From: Carnobacterium_B sp045617425
GTDB taxonomy: Bacteria > Bacillota > Bacilli > Lactobacillales > Carnobacteriaceae
NCBI RefSeq assembly: GCF_045617425.1
Contig: NZ_JAZLIO010000009.1
Location: forward strand, 1-64,000
Length of the DNA stretch: 64,000 nucleotides
Reading direction: 5' to 3'
Shown here: positions 62,906 through 64,000 of the stretch, in pieces
Layout of the letters: the number at the start of each line of letters is the position of its first letter
Numbering within the stretch: the first letter of the stretch is position 1
Notes under the pieces: generated by a model
Databases searched by the model: none
The model's input: the letters and a program-made list of their open reading frames with translations, nothing else
What the model was told of the DNA's origin: nothing
Translations under genes and position numbers: made by a program

Positions 62906-63499
62906 ATGAAACAGTTAAAGGTAGGCCACTATCCCATGTGGACATATTCAATTCTTATCCTTACTCTTTTTTTTGCTGGGTCGCTTATTACTGGCTGTGG
63001 AAAAATAGATAGTAACAGTACGGATAGTGCTTCTGCTCAGCAAAAAGAGTCCCTTTCTGCTTCTAAATCTAGTAATGCAATAGCCACGCCACTTGAATCA
63101 ACCACTATAAAAGAAGATGACGGTGTGATTACCTTTGATGATTTCAAAGGGTATTGGGCTACTTTTGATTCAAAAGAATCTGTTCCTTTTCAATCTGATA
63201 TCGGGAAATATACTGTTGCAATAACGGATGACTCCTTTATTCCGGGTGAATGGGGAACCACTTTAGGTGGCAGTGATATTCTTAGTTATACGATTGATGA
63301 ATCTATGCTAACGTTAGAACTTTATACGCCTGATTCGAATCTTGAGGGCAAAGATGAAACGTATTTATTAACACTAGAACTTGTCGAAAAAGACGGCTTG
63401 TTTGTTTTAAAATCAGCTAACGGATCAGTCATTTTTTACCCTGTTACCTCCCAAGAATTTCTAGATGCCGGTTGGAAAATACCTAGTGACAGTTTATAA
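62906..63499 (+). CDS. lipoprotein of unknown function
   Basis: 197 residues from ATG 62906 (GAGG seven bases upstream; TTG 62903 is a less likely start). One N-terminal hydrophobic segment (13-27) ends in the lipobox LITGC (Cys31). A Ser/Ala-rich linker (about 33-65) leads to a folded domain with DFKGYWATFDSKESVPFQ, ITDDSFIPGEWG and YPVTSQEFLDAGWKI. The domain begins like the short DUF4767/YusW-type lipoproteins of Firmicutes, but I cannot assign a family. Anchored outside the membrane. Single gene with a terminator shared with the helicase gene. Confidence 0.75.
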   Translation: MKQLKVGHYPMWTYSILILTLFFAGSLITGCGKIDSNSTDSASAQQKESLSASKSSNAIATPLESTTIKEDDGVITFDDFKGYWATFDSKESVPFQSDIGKYTVAITDDSFIPGEWGTTLGGSDILSYTIDESMLTLELYTPDSNLEGKDETYLLTLELVEKDGLFVLKSANGSVIFYPVTSQEFLDAGWKIPSDSL

Positions 63500-63542
63500 A
63501 AGAGGTTAGGTGTTAGGTTTCAACTTGCTTTTAAAAATTCAT

Positions 63543-63591
63543 AAAAAAAAGACTAGATAAATACATTTTGTATTTTTTCTAGTCTTTTTTT
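63543..63591. terminator. bidirectional terminator between lipoprotein and helicase genes
   Basis: AAAAAAAGACTAG and CTAGTCTTTTTTT form a 13-bp stem, with an inner AAATAC/GTATTT pair, between convergent genes. Confidence 0.9.
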
Positions 63592-63594
63592 GCA

Positions 63595-64000
63595 TTATTC
63601 GATCTCTTTATTTTTTGTTTTTCTGCGAGCACCCTTATTTTTATCCACTTTTTTGCGGTGTTTCTTCTTTTTCTTAACGGGTTCACTGATTTCTTTTTTA
63701 GTTGCCTCAACGGTTGGTTTAATAATCCTTTTCACTTTAACAGGTGCTTTTACTGCTTCAGATGTTTCCGGCTGTTCTTCAGCTAACGGACGCTCTTTCA
63801 CAATTTCTCCACCATACAAGTAGACTTGGCTCAATTTGATTTCCAATGAAGAAATCAATTTCTTGAATTCTCTTAATTCACGTTCATTGACCAAGGTCAA
63901 AACAGTTCCGGTTTTCCCCATTCGTGCCGTACGACCTGAACGATGAATGTAACTTTCTTTCGTTTGTGGAACATCATACTGGATTACGTAGGGTAAGTCC
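63595..64000 (-). CDS. DEAD-box RNA helicase, C-terminal end (partial)
   Basis: The frame runs off the right edge. Visible are the last 134 residues: PYVIQYDVPQTKESYIHRSGRTARMGKTGTVLTLV with motif VI (HRSGRTARMGK), then a coiled stretch (REFKKLISSLEIKLSQVYL), and a basic tail of Lys/Arg/Glu (PVKKKKKHRKKVDKNKGARRKTKNK). The tail is a typical RNA-binding extension. The protein unwinds RNA in ribosome assembly or decay; CshB/CshC-like is likely but cannot be separated without the N-terminus. Window-limited. Confidence 0.9.
   Translation of the reverse strand, partial: DLPYVIQYDVPQTKESYIHRSGRTARMGKTGTVLTLVNERELREFKKLISSLEIKLSQVYLYGGEIVKERPLAEEQPETSEAVKAPVKVKRIIKPTVEATKKEISEPVKKKKKHRKKVDKNKGARRKTKNKEIE

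Overview
The window is AT-rich, with strong AGGAGG-type ribosome binding sites, many TTG/GTG starts and dense Rho-independent hairpins. Together with an IS30 remnant, a CpsC/CpsD tyrosine-kinase pair, LCP, TagA, GW-module autolysin and PepS-like aminopeptidase genes, this points to a Gram-positive Lactobacillales chromosome. A Carnobacterium or close enterococcal relative is my best guess (inference; no 16S is present).

From 1 to about 46.7 kb lies a very large surface-polysaccharide locus, almost all on the minus strand. I read it as three blocks. Block A (1-17.7 kb): a partial glycosyltransferase, an IS30 scar, a Wzy-like polymerase, a GT4, the capE-capF-capG set for UDP-L-FucNAc, a WbuB-like transferase, a 4-ketoreductase plus PglC-like initiating transferase plus EpsC-type dehydratase, the CpsD kinase and CpsC co-polymerase, GalU, UDP-glucose dehydrogenase and an LCP ligase. 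Block B (17.9-33.5 kb): lipid-linked sugar glycosylation parts (GT2 with TM helices, GT-C-like proteins, GtrA), MnaA and ManNAc dehydrogenase for UDP-ManNAcA, a GT, a second polymerase-like protein, and a dual-enzyme autolysin with eight GW modules. Block C (33.5-46.7 kb): a second Wzx/Wzy set with its own initiating transferase, two flippases, a polymerase, a Wzz-like protein with an unusual cytoplasmic tail, five GT2/GT4 enzymes and divergent galE. The gene content implies two polysaccharides, or one very complex one, built from L-FucNAc, a D-QuiNAc/FucNAc-type initiator, ManNAcA, GlcA and Gal.

From 46.7 to 64 kb the content is mixed and mostly housekeeping: YihY, an acyltransferase-3, methionine aminopeptidase, an RluA pseudouridine synthase, TagA plus a GT4, flavodoxin, two TetR regulators, an M29 aminopeptidase, an S1-domain protein, tRNA-Arg(CCT), a GntR-ABC-permease operon with a clear operator/promoter, an SRPBCC protein with a small membrane-protein gene, a lipoprotein, and the C-terminal end of a DEAD-box helicase running off the right edge.

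The points most worth following are the inverted domain order of the autolysin, the Wzz-like protein with a possible dead kinase tail, the side-by-side paired polymer machineries, the structured 0.45-kb leader between the kinase and epsC-type genes, and the long perfect palindromes touching stop codons.
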